This document shows, piece after piece, positions 38,780 through 46,353 of a stretch of DNA of 64,000 bases. The first letter of the stretch is position 1. The number at the start of each line of letters is the position of its first letter. The translations under genes and the position numbers were made by a program. This DNA comes from Microbacterium sp. MYb45 (lineage in GTDB: Bacteria > Actinomycetota > Actinomycetes > Actinomycetales > Microbacteriaceae), in the NCBI RefSeq assembly GCF_002979655.1, contig NZ_PCPG01000001.1, positions 372,001-436,000 on the forward strand, read 5' to 3'. The notes beneath the pieces are model-generated. The model saw nothing but the letters and a program-made list of their open reading frames with translations. It searched no databases and was not told the DNA's origin.

Positions 38780-41515
38780 ATGCCAGGCCCAACCCCCGCG
38801 GCGTGGGTCGAGGACATCGGGGACTCGGAACGCCATAACTGGCCCGTCCTGCTGATCTGGTCGCAGGTGAGCGACCTGTGCGAGGAGCTGTCCGAGCTCG
38901 AGCGCACATGTGACGTCCTTGCGGAGGGCGCATTGGTGGGCGCGTTCGCGAGCTCGTTCGTTTCGCAGGCGACGACGCTTCTCTCGCTTGCTGCGCAGGA
39001 TGAGTACGAGCGGGTGAGTGGACGTTCCATCCCTGACGACGGCCGTGAGATGTGGGAGGAGTTCGCCGAGTCCGGGCACCGCTGGGCGGAGTTGATGGAT
39101 CTCGGCGATCTCGTTCCGAGAGCGGAGCGGCTCGGAACCGTCTTCCGCCGCGCTGCGCGCCTGTTCGTCGACGATCTCCGTGCCGAACTCGCGTCGGGAA
39201 CCTGGGCAGCGGAGTTGCTCGCCTCCGTGAGCCACCTGAAGGTCCTCGGAGACGTGCATCCGCGCGGAGCGGTCCTCGGCATCTATGCCGAGGGACGCCC
39301 GGTGCTGGTGTACAAGCCGCGCTCGCTCGCACCGGATGTGCTCATCGACGAGATCCTCGGCATCCTGGAGCTGCCCGATCCGCCGAGGATCCCGCGGACT
39401 CTCGATCGCGGGACGCACGGCTGGCAGGAGTACATCGTCTTCGAGAACGTGGAGACAGACCGGGAGCGTGCCGTCTACTACCGACGATTCGGTGCACTGA
39501 TCGCGGTCGCGAGCGCCCTCGGCATGCAGGACCTCCACTACGAGAACGTGAAGTGCGCGCGGGGTGCGCCGTACGTCATCGACGCGGAGTGCGCGTTCGG
39601 TTCCGGGCTGTCCTCCTCGTCGCCGGCCGACGACGGGTACTTCGCCCGAAACGCCCCCAGCCTCCTCACGACGCTCCTCGTCCCCAACTGGGGCAAACGC
39701 TTCGAGGACGCCGATCCGTACGACGCGAGTGCCCTCGGTGCGTTCGCCGACCCTGCGCGGCAGGCGCAGGTACGGAGGATCACCCGCCGAGACGGAGTAC
39801 TGCGCACATCGTACGAGCGGCTGCTCGAGCCTCAGGTGTTCGGGAGTCAGCCCCACATCGGCTCGACCCGCGCCCCGTTCGCCGATCATGTCGCCGATCT
39901 CGAGGAGGGCTTCGGCGACGCGTCGGCTCGTCTGAGCGATCCGGACGTGCAGGAGCGCATCATCACCGCCGTCGCACGGCGGGACGACCGGAGGTGCCGG
40001 ATCCTCACGCGCTCCACGGCGTCGTTCGTCAGTCTGCTCCAGGTGAAGGCGCCGCACGGCGAGCGAACGGCCGGGGCCTCGCCTTCGAGCGCAGAGGTCG
40101 CGTGGATCCTGCAGGAGGAGGCACGGCAGCTCGATGACGGCTGCGTGCCCGTGTTCGAAGTCGATGTCGGGCGAGGTCGCCTCGAGTCGGGCACGGGGAA
40201 CGCCCTGGGGACCGGACGCGACGTACTCGGCCTGTGGACCGAGCGCTTCCTCGCCCTCACGGACCGGGGCGCGGTGCCCGGTCAGACCCACCTGCTGCGA
40301 CGGAGTCTCGAGCTGGGCCTCGAGGATCCGGATTGGACCGTGGACTCGACACCCCGGACCGTGCCGCAGGACGTGCGACGGATGCCGAGCCCGGTTCCGA
40401 TGATCGAGCAGATCGTCGACCGGCTCCGTGCGACCGCGCAGCGGACGGGCGATCATGTGTGGTGGATCTCGTCGATTCAGCACTCTCCGAGTCGCCACGA
40501 GATCTTCGTGACGCGGAACGGCGTCTACGACGGACTGGCGGGGATCGTCCTCGCCGCCGGTGCTGCGGGTCTGGAGAGTCATCGGGCCGATGATCTCTAT
40601 CGTCTGACGAGCGCCTCGCTGCTGCGCGCGCTGGAGAGATTCGTCGAGAGCCGGGCACGATCGACGGATGAAGTGCTCTCGCTCGGACTGGGTGAGGGCC
40701 CACTCGGCGCGGCGCTCGCGTTGGGGGAGGCCGCCCGGTTGCGCGACGACGCGGAGACGCTCGACCGGCTGGGCGTCGTGTGTGTGGCACTGGACGGCCT
40801 GTCTCCGAGCATGGCTTCCCCCGATCATCTCAACGGCGCCGCCGGTGTGATGCTCGCTGCAGAGCGTCTCGGGGCGATTCGCGGCGCAGCTCCGTTGTCG
40901 CGACTCGGCTCGGCGGCTCGCGACCGGCTGGTCGAGATCGTCGCCACGACGCTGAGGAAGGGGCGTGCCGAGCCGGGCCTCGCCCACGGGATGTCCGGGA
41001 TCGTGCTCGCTCTTGCCGCTGAGGGCGACGATCCCGACGTGCGTGCGTTCGTGAGCGAGTGCTTCGACCTCGAGCAGACGCTCCTCGCCAAGGCGGAAGC
41101 TGCCGGGGACAGGGAGCAGGCGCAGAAGGCGCTCTCCGGTTCATGGTGCTGGGGAGCGACCGGCCAGATCGAGTCACGGTTGCAGGTGGGGCATGAGTCG
41201 GGCATCGATGAACTGCGCGAGAGGATGGTGGGTTCTCCTCTCACGGGGACGTCTCTCTGTCACGGCAGCCTCGGCCGTGCGATCGTTCAGCAGTCAGCGC
41301 CGTACATCGACCGGTGGGGACGCCGTGATGCCGATCGAACGCGTCGTGAGGCGCTCGAGATGCTCATCCGCGATCCGCTCGGTGAGGTCGACGAACCGCC
41401 GTACGCGAGCAGGGTCGGGCTGTTCACCGGGCTGTCCGGCAAGCTTCTCTATCTCGCGGCGCACCGCGACCGAGCCAGTGTGCGGCTGGCCTCCCTGTCG
41501 TACGAGGTCGGCTGA
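38780..41515 (+). CDS. lanM: class II lanthipeptide synthetase LanM
   Basis: A 911-residue bifunctional enzyme that phosphorylates and eliminates Ser/Thr hydroxyls and then cyclises with Cys thiols. The N-terminal dehydratase has the kinase-like motifs LVYKPRSL (about residue 176), LHYENVKC (His253) and YVIDAECAF. The C-terminal cyclase is LanC-like: GLAHGMSGI (His736), WCWGATGQ (zinc ligand Cys790), LCHGSLGRA (Cys827 and His828) and FTGLSGKLLYL. All catalytic and zinc residues expected are present, so it should be active. ATG 38780 is 6 nt after the precursor stop with a weak ribosome-binding site. No transporter, protease or immunity gene adjoins. Confidence 0.95.
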   Translation: MPGPTPAAWVEDIGDSERHNWPVLLIWSQVSDLCEELSELERTCDVLAEGALVGAFASSFVSQATTLLSLAAQDEYERVSGRSIPDDGREMWEEFAESGHRWAELMDLGDLVPRAERLGTVFRRAARLFVDDLRAELASGTWAAELLASVSHLKVLGDVHPRGAVLGIYAEGRPVLVYKPRSLAPDVLIDEILGILELPDPPRIPRTLDRGTHGWQEYIVFENVETDRERAVYYRRFGALIAVASALGMQDLHYENVKCARGAPYVIDAECAFGSGLSSSSPADDGYFARNAPSLLTTLLVPNWGKRFEDADPYDASALGAFADPARQAQVRRITRRDGVLRTSYERLLEPQVFGSQPHIGSTRAPFADHVADLEEGFGDASARLSDPDVQERIITAVARRDDRRCRILTRSTASFVSLLQVKAPHGERTAGASPSSAEVAWILQEEARQLDDGCVPVFEVDVGRGRLESGTGNALGTGRDVLGLWTERFLALTDRGAVPGQTHLLRRSLELGLEDPDWTVDSTPRTVPQDVRRMPSPVPMIEQIVDRLRATAQRTGDHVWWISSIQHSPSRHEIFVTRNGVYDGLAGIVLAAGAAGLESHRADDLYRLTSASLLRALERFVESRARSTDEVLSLGLGEGPLGAALALGEAARLRDDAETLDRLGVVCVALDGLSPSMASPDHLNGAAGVMLAAERLGAIRGAAPLSRLGSAARDRLVEIVATTLRKGRAEPGLAHGMSGIVLALAAEGDDPDVRAFVSECFDLEQTLLAKAEAAGDREQAQKALSGSWCWGATGQIESRLQVGHESGIDELRERMVGSPLTGTSLCHGSLGRAIVQQSAPYIDRWGRRDADRTRREALEMLIRDPLGEVDEPPYASRVGLFTGLSGKLLYLAAHRDRASVRLASLSYEVG

Positions 41516-41519
41516 CCGC

Positions 41520-43403
41520 TCAGGCGAAAGCGTGCGACACGAGGCGCTCGAGCGTGCGGATGCCGTCGCGCGAGAGGATCGACTCGAGATGTCCCTGTAC
41601 GGAGGCGAAGTGGGCACCGCGCAGAGCGAACACGTCGCCGGAGGCGGCGTCGGCCGAGACCTCCGCCGGCCCGACCGTCGTCGTCTCGGGGGCGACGCGT
41701 GCGGTGAACGTGTTGTAGAAGCCGATCGAGGCGTTCTCCCCGAACACCGGGACGGACTTCTGCAGCCCCTGATGCGGGGCATCGAGCGGGGTCAGCGCCA
41801 CCCCGAGTCGGTCGGCGAGGATCTGGTGGCTGAGGCACACGGCCAGCAGCGGGGCTCCTGCATCGAGGCGACGGGCGACCACGTCGCGCATCCTGGCGAT
41901 CCGGCGGTTCTGCAGATCCCGGGGATCCCCGGGGCCCGGGCCCGCGACGACGAGGTCGGCGGCATCGAGGTCGGCATCCTGCACCTCGCTCCATCCGGCG
42001 ATGGTCACGGTGAGACCGAGGTGACGGAGTTGATGGGCGAGCATGGTCGTGAACCGGTCTTCCGCGTCCACGACCAGTGCGGTGCGTCCGACGAACGGGC
42101 CGGTGAACTCCTCGCCCTGCGGGTTCAGCCAGAATTCGGCGAGGCGCGCATTGCGTGAAGAGAGCAGCGCGGCGACCTGGGGATCATCGGCGAGAGCACG
42201 CTCCTCGGCCGGCGCATCGGCATCGCTGCGTGCCTCGGCCACGCGGTCCCGGTCGATGGCACCGATCGCACCCAGCACCCCTGCGGCCTTTCCATGGGTC
42301 TCGGAGACCTCTCCCTGCGGATCGGAGTGACGAACCAGGGTGGCACCGACGGGCACACTGAGCTCCCCGTCCTGCAGGTACACGGTGCGGATCAGGATCG
42401 GCGCATCGAGGTCGTGTCCGCCGTCGGCGTTCGGGGTGAACAGTGCGGCGACGCCCGAGTAATAGCCGCGAGGCTTCCGTTCGTGGCGTCGGATCACGGC
42501 GCAGGCGTTCTGCATCGGGGATCCGGTCACGGTCGGTGCGAACATCGTCTCGCGCAGGATGTCGCGCGGGTCCAGGGTGCTGCGTCCGCGCAGCATGTAC
42601 TCGGTGTGCGTGAGCCGCGACATCTCCTTCAGGTGCGGACCGGTGATCCGTCCACCGTCGGAGCACACGGCGCTCATCATCTTCAGCTCTTCATCCACGA
42701 CCATGAACAGCTCCTCGGTCTCCTTGGTGGAGGCGAGGAAGTCGATCAGGGTCTCTTTGGTGGCCCCGCCTGCGGGGTGACGGAACGTCCCGGAGATCGG
42801 ATTCATCGTGACGACGCCCTCGCGGGCGACGACATGCGCCTCGGGGCTCGCGCCGACGGCGATGTGGCCGGGGGTGAAGACGGCGAACGTCCAGTACGCC
42901 CCGCGTTCGTGCGTGAGCAGGGCGCGGAACCAGGTCAGCGCCGCCGTCCGGTCGTCCATGTCGATGTCCGCGGTGAAGTCGCGCCGGATGACGAAGTTCG
43001 CGCCCTCGCCGCGACCGATCTCCTCCGCGATGACCTTCTCGACGATCGCCGCGTACTCCGCATCCGCGATGTCGAACCCGTCGTCGTGCAGCGGCACGGG
43101 AGCGGTCGGGAGCGCGGCGAGGAGCTGCGACGTCGGCAGGTGGAGATGCTCGTCGACGATCACGCATCGCAGCGGAGCGCCGTCGTCCTGGGCGACGAAT
43201 CCGCGTTCGCGCACCTGACGATAGGGAACCATGGCGAAGATCTCGCGGGAGGTTCCGTCGATCGTGAGCGGGATGTCGGCGAGCAGGTCGACATCCACCA
43301 CGTCGCCGCTGAGCAGTTCGACGGTGTCGGCGCCGTCGCGGGCGATCAACACGAAGGATGCTGCCGGGTCGGCGGTGAGCTCGGCGAGTCGTGAGAGGGT
43401 CAT
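41520..43403 (-). CDS. trpE: fused anthranilate synthase (TrpE-TrpG)
   Basis: A 627-residue fusion. The N-terminal 430 residues are the chorismate-using TrpE domain (MNPISGTFRHPAGGATKE, MVVDEELKMMSAVC, LRETMFAPTVTGSPMQNA). The C-terminal 195 residues are the TrpG glutamine amidotransferase, with nucleophile Cys in AVCLSHQIL and His-Glu in VQGHLESIL. It would convert chorismate and glutamine to anthranilate for tryptophan. The same domain order occurs in PhzE of phenazine synthesis, but the Trp attenuator upstream argues for tryptophan. ATG 43403 follows AGGAGA. Convergent with lanM, 4 nt apart. The other trp genes are not here. Confidence 0.92.
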   Translation of the reverse strand: MTLSRLAELTADPAASFVLIARDGADTVELLSGDVVDVDLLADIPLTIDGTSREIFAMVPYRQVRERGFVAQDDGAPLRCVIVDEHLHLPTSQLLAALPTAPVPLHDDGFDIADAEYAAIVEKVIAEEIGRGEGANFVIRRDFTADIDMDDRTAALTWFRALLTHERGAYWTFAVFTPGHIAVGASPEAHVVAREGVVTMNPISGTFRHPAGGATKETLIDFLASTKETEELFMVVDEELKMMSAVCSDGGRITGPHLKEMSRLTHTEYMLRGRSTLDPRDILRETMFAPTVTGSPMQNACAVIRRHERKPRGYYSGVAALFTPNADGGHDLDAPILIRTVYLQDGELSVPVGATLVRHSDPQGEVSETHGKAAGVLGAIGAIDRDRVAEARSDADAPAEERALADDPQVAALLSSRNARLAEFWLNPQGEEFTGPFVGRTALVVDAEDRFTTMLAHQLRHLGLTVTIAGWSEVQDADLDAADLVVAGPGPGDPRDLQNRRIARMRDVVARRLDAGAPLLAVCLSHQILADRLGVALTPLDAPHQGLQKSVPVFGENASIGFYNTFTARVAPETTTVGPAEVSADAASGDVFALRGAHFASVQGHLESILSRDGIRTLERLVSHAFA

Positions 43404-43440
43404 CGATGTCTCCTGTGCAAGGCTCCGGCTCGGCGCAACG

Positions 43441-43462
43441 AAAAAACCGCCCGGGAGGCGGT
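43441..43462 (-). terminator. T-tailed terminator of the trp attenuator
   Basis: On the minus strand a 6-bp stem ACCGCC / GGCGGT with a 5-nt loop is followed by a run of T (plus-strand A at 43441-43446). It is the only hairpin in the window with a proper T-run. It lies 38 nt ahead of the trpE start. Confidence 0.88.
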
Positions 43463-43491
43463 CTGGATTCGTGGGAACGCGAACACACCGC

Positions 43492-43527
43492 CTAGAAGGC
43501 GGGCCACCAGGTGAAGTTCGCGAGCAT
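43492..43527 (-). CDS. trpL: trp operon leader peptide
   Basis: An 11-residue ORF, MLANFTWWPAF, with two consecutive Trp codons. Its ATG (43527) lies 7 nt behind the extended -10 box TGG-TAGTTT (-10 hexamer 43540-43535), so its mRNA would begin at or next to the start codon, with no Shine-Dalgarno. The TAG stop lies between segments 1 and 2 of the attenuator, as required for coupling. It serves as the sensor of charged tRNA-Trp for the fused anthranilate synthase gene. Confidence 0.85.
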   Translation of the reverse strand: MLANFTWWPAF

Positions 43528-43574
43528 GGGGCCGAAACTACCACATCGCCGATGCCGGCTTCGGCGCGATGACG

Positions 43575-44201
43575 TCACCAGATGCTTCCGCCGGGCTCCT
43601 CGACCTCCGCATCGAGGGCATGATCCACGACGAGGCGCACCGCACGTGCCAACTCCTCATCGGCAAGATGCGGGGCACCCGCCGGGGCGGTGCCTGTCGA
43701 CCATGGAAGATGGACGAATCCTGTCACCGTGCCGGCCGGGACAGCGCCCAGTGCGGTGTAGAGCACGTGATTGCACACGTAGGAACCCGCCGACAGCGAG
43801 AGCTGTGCCGGCAGCCCGTGTGTGGTCAGGACCCGGACCAGGTGCTTGACCGGAAGCGTCGCGAAGCGGGCGGCGGGACCATCGGGTTCGCAGGGCGCAT
43901 CGAGGGGCTGGGCGCCGTCGTTGTCGGGGATGCGCGCGTCCATCAGGTTCACGCCGATGCGCTCCACCGCGATCTGTGGACGTCCGCCGGCGAGCCCGGT
44001 GGCGATGACGGCGTCGGGGGAGTGCCGGTCGATCAGCGCGCGGAGGCGTCGCGCGGAGGATTCGAACGCGACCGGCAGTGTCGCGACGATGAGCTCGTGC
44101 GGACCGTCGTAGTCGGCGGCGACGGTGTTCACGGCATCGGCCGAGGGGTTGCGCGCCGCGCCGTCGAAGGGCTCGAAGCCCGTGAGAAGAACGACCGCCA
44201 T
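43575..44201 (-). CDS. pcp: pyroglutamyl-peptidase I
   Basis: Cysteine peptidase (C15) that removes N-terminal pyroglutamate from peptides. The 208-residue protein has VLLTGFEPFDGAARNPS at the N terminus, the catalytic Glu in VERIGVNL region, the catalytic Cys in AGSYVCNHVLYTAL (about residue 139) and His in FVHLPWS (about 162). ATG 44201 is 6 nt behind TACGCT (44213-44208). The longer upstream frame is antisense to ispG. It ends 48 nt before the trp leader peptide; the trp promoter lies in this gap. Confidence 0.94.
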   Translation of the reverse strand: MAVVLLTGFEPFDGAARNPSADAVNTVAADYDGPHELIVATLPVAFESSARRLRALIDRHSPDAVIATGLAGGRPQIAVERIGVNLMDARIPDNDGAQPLDAPCEPDGPAARFATLPVKHLVRVLTTHGLPAQLSLSAGSYVCNHVLYTALGAVPAGTVTGFVHLPWSTGTAPAGAPHLADEELARAVRLVVDHALDAEVEEPGGSIW

Positions 44202-44261
44202 CCCTCCAGCGTAGGTGCGTCCGTCCAGCCCACTCGCATCCTGGCGGCGTAGGCTTGAGGG

Positions 44262-45413
44262 GTGCCAGCAGTGAACCTCGGAATGCCGAAGATCCCCGAA
44301 GTCCTCGCCCCCCGCCGGAAGTCTCGGCAGATCAAAGTGGGCAAGGTGCTCGTGGGCGGCAACGCTCCCGTCAGCGTGCAGTCGATGACGACCACGAAGA
44401 CGACCGACATCAACGGGACGCTGCAGCAGATCGCCGAACTCACGGCATCCGGCTGCGAGATCGTTCGTGTCGCCGTGCCGCACCAAGACGATGCGGACGC
44501 CCTGAAGATCATCGCGATGAAGAGCCAGATCCCGGTGATCGCCGACATCCACTTCCAGCCGCGCTACATCTACACCGCGATCGACGCCGGTTGTGGCGCC
44601 GTTCGTGTAAACCCGGGAAACATCCGGGAGTTCGACGGCAACGTCGGCAAGATCGCGGCAGCCGCCAAAGCCGCGGGCGTCTCGCTGCGAATCGGAGTGA
44701 ACGCCGGTTCCCTGGACCGTCGGATCCTCGCCAAGCACGGCAAGGCGACCGCCGAAGCACTCGTCGAGAGCGCTGTCTGGGAGGCGTCGCTGTTCGAGGA
44801 GCACGACTTCCACGACTTCAAGATCTCGGTCAAGCACAACGACCCGATCGTGATGGTGAAGGCCTATCGTCAGCTCGCCGAGCGTGGCGACTGGCCTCTG
44901 CATCTCGGCGTGACCGAGGCCGGCCCGGCATTCCAGGGGACGATCAAGAGCGCGACGGCCTTCGGCATCCTGCTCGGCGAGGGCATCGGCGACACCATCC
45001 GCGTGTCCCTGTCTGCTCCTCCCGCGGAGGAGGTCAAGGTCGGACACCAGATCCTGCAGTCGCTCAACCTGCGCGAGCGCAAGCTCGAGATCGTCTCGTG
45101 CCCCTCGTGCGGTCGTGCCCAGGTCGACGTGTACACGCTCGCCGAGGACGTCACCGAGGGGCTCAAAGATATGACGGTGCCGCTGCGCGTGGCTGTCATG
45201 GGATGCGTCGTGAACGGACCCGGTGAGGCTCGGGAAGCTGACCTCGGCGTGGCGTCCGGCAACGGCAAGGGGCAGATCTTCGTCAAGGGCGAGGTCATCA
45301 AGACCGTTCCGGAGGCGGACATCGTCGCGACCCTGATCGAAGAGGCGAACCGGATCGCTGCCGAGATGGGGCCCGAAGCGCCTCTCGGCACCGCTCAGGT
45401 CGTCGCGGTCTGA
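44262..45413 (+). CDS. ispG: 4-hydroxy-3-methylbut-2-en-1-yl diphosphate synthase
   Basis: Iron-sulfur enzyme of the MEP pathway that converts MEcPP to HMBPP. The 383-residue protein has the TIM-barrel N-terminal domain ([31 protein letters not shown]) and the Cys ligands CPSCGR (about residue 280) and CVVNGPGEA (about 316) with the nearby Glu. GTG 44262 is 6 nt behind TAGGCT (44250-44255), pointing to a leaderless mRNA. Divergent from pcp; the AlaX-like gene follows after 15 nt and is probably co-transcribed. Confidence 0.97.
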   Translation: MPAVNLGMPKIPEVLAPRRKSRQIKVGKVLVGGNAPVSVQSMTTTKTTDINGTLQQIAELTASGCEIVRVAVPHQDDADALKIIAMKSQIPVIADIHFQPRYIYTAIDAGCGAVRVNPGNIREFDGNVGKIAAAAKAAGVSLRIGVNAGSLDRRILAKHGKATAEALVESAVWEASLFEEHDFHDFKISVKHNDPIVMVKAYRQLAERGDWPLHLGVTEAGPAFQGTIKSATAFGILLGEGIGDTIRVSLSAPPAEEVKVGHQILQSLNLRERKLEIVSCPSCGRAQVDVYTLAEDVTEGLKDMTVPLRVAVMGCVVNGPGEAREADLGVASGNGKGQIFVKGEVIKTVPEADIVATLIEEANRIAAEMGPEAPLGTAQVVAV

Positions 45414-45428
45414 CCGCAGAGGAGATCC

Positions 45429-46295
45429 ATGTCGACGCCCACCATCGTGTCCTTCGCCGGCGGCGCCACCACAGGGGAGGGCATGGTCACCCGGGTGGAG
45501 AGCGGCCCCGACGGGACGGTCGTCGTCGTCGATGCGACGCCGTTCCACCCCGTCGACCACACCTGGCCCGACCAGCCGGGTGATGCCGGCGCGATCGCCG
45601 CGGGAGATGAGACGGTTCCGGTCGTCGAGGCGCTGATGGCTGCGGTCTCCGACGAGAGCGAGTTCGCCGTCGGGAGCGACATCCCCGTCAAGCGCGGTAC
45701 CGAGGGGTGGACCTGGCTCGTCGCTCACCGCATCGACGGCGCGGCTCCCGCATGGTTGGCCGAAGGCTCCCGTGTGCGGCTGAGCGTCGACGGCTCTCGG
45801 CGTGAAGGACTCAGCCGCGGCCACACGGCTTGCCATCTCGCCTCTCTTGCTCTGGATCTCGCTGTCGCCGACCTGTGGCGGAAGGATCCGGGTGCGGACG
45901 CGCTCGGGAATCCGGACTTCGAGGGGCGCGCCAATCAGTCCAGTCGCATCCACGAGGACGGCGCGGTCGATGAGTACCGTCTCGGCAAGAGCCTTCGCCG
46001 TGCGGGCTTCGACACCGAGACCTTCGCGGCGACTCTCGCCGACCGGGAGCAGCGGATCAACGCTCAGCTCACCGGGTGGATCGCCGCAGGGGCCACCAGC
46101 CGGGTCGAGACGGAGGGGCCGACGATCGTCGATCGCCGTCGCTGGCACTGCGAGCTCCCCGAAGGTGAGGCCGTGATCCTGTGCGGTGGCACCCATGTGG
46201 GGTCGCTGTCCGAGTTTTCGTCGATCTCGGTGTCGCTCGATCTGACGGACCCCCAGCTGCTCGTGATGACGACGACGGCGACCCCTGCCGGCTGA
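45429..46295 (+). CDS. AlaX-like alanyl-tRNA editing protein
   Basis: A 288-residue protein with the zinc-binding signature of the second additional domain of threonyl/alanyl-tRNA synthetases: RGHTACHLASL (His132 and His136) and CGGTHVGSL (Cys252 and His256). Stand-alone versions (AlaX) hydrolyse mischarged Ser-tRNA-Ala or Gly-tRNA-Ala in trans. The N-terminal 80 residues form the small beta-barrel typical of longer AlaX forms (DATPFHPVDHTWPDQPG instead of the usual D..FYP..GGQ..D). The substrate is not proven. GAGGAGA precedes the ATG. Confidence 0.82.
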   Translation: MSTPTIVSFAGGATTGEGMVTRVESGPDGTVVVVDATPFHPVDHTWPDQPGDAGAIAAGDETVPVVEALMAAVSDESEFAVGSDIPVKRGTEGWTWLVAHRIDGAAPAWLAEGSRVRLSVDGSRREGLSRGHTACHLASLALDLAVADLWRKDPGADALGNPDFEGRANQSSRIHEDGAVDEYRLGKSLRRAGFDTETFAATLADREQRINAQLTGWIAAGATSRVETEGPTIVDRRRWHCELPEGEAVILCGGTHVGSLSEFSSISVSLDLTDPQLLVMTTTATPAG

Positions 46296-46353
46296 CCTCA
46301 GCGCACGAAATCGATCCGCACCGGAGCGCGGGTGCACGGCCCCGGCGGCGGCG

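Larger units (their letters stand above)
43441..43534 (-). promoter_or_regulatory. tryptophan attenuator
   Basis: Reading the minus strand: leader peptide with tandem Trp codons (43509-43504), then segments 1 CCCGCC (43503-43498), 2 GGCGGT (43492-43487), 3 ACCGCC (43462-43457) and 4 GGCGGT (43451-43446). Pairs 1:2 and 3:4 or, alternatively, 2:3 can form. 3:4 is followed by a T-run and acts as terminator. A ribosome stalled at the Trp codons covers segment 1 and favours 2:3, the antiterminator; one at the stop codon, located between 1 and 2, favours termination. Confidence 0.88.

Noticed and set aside
37826-40987. 1053-codon open frame on the minus strand opposite GNAT, lanA and lanM
   Set aside because: It is antisense to genes with clear domain motifs, has an Arg/Asp/His-rich translation typical of a shadow frame in GC-rich DNA, and shows no family motif.
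41520-43403. Reading the fused TrpE-TrpG gene as phenazine PhzE
   Set aside because: No phz genes are adjacent and the upstream leader peptide has tandem Trp codons, which fits anthranilate for tryptophan.
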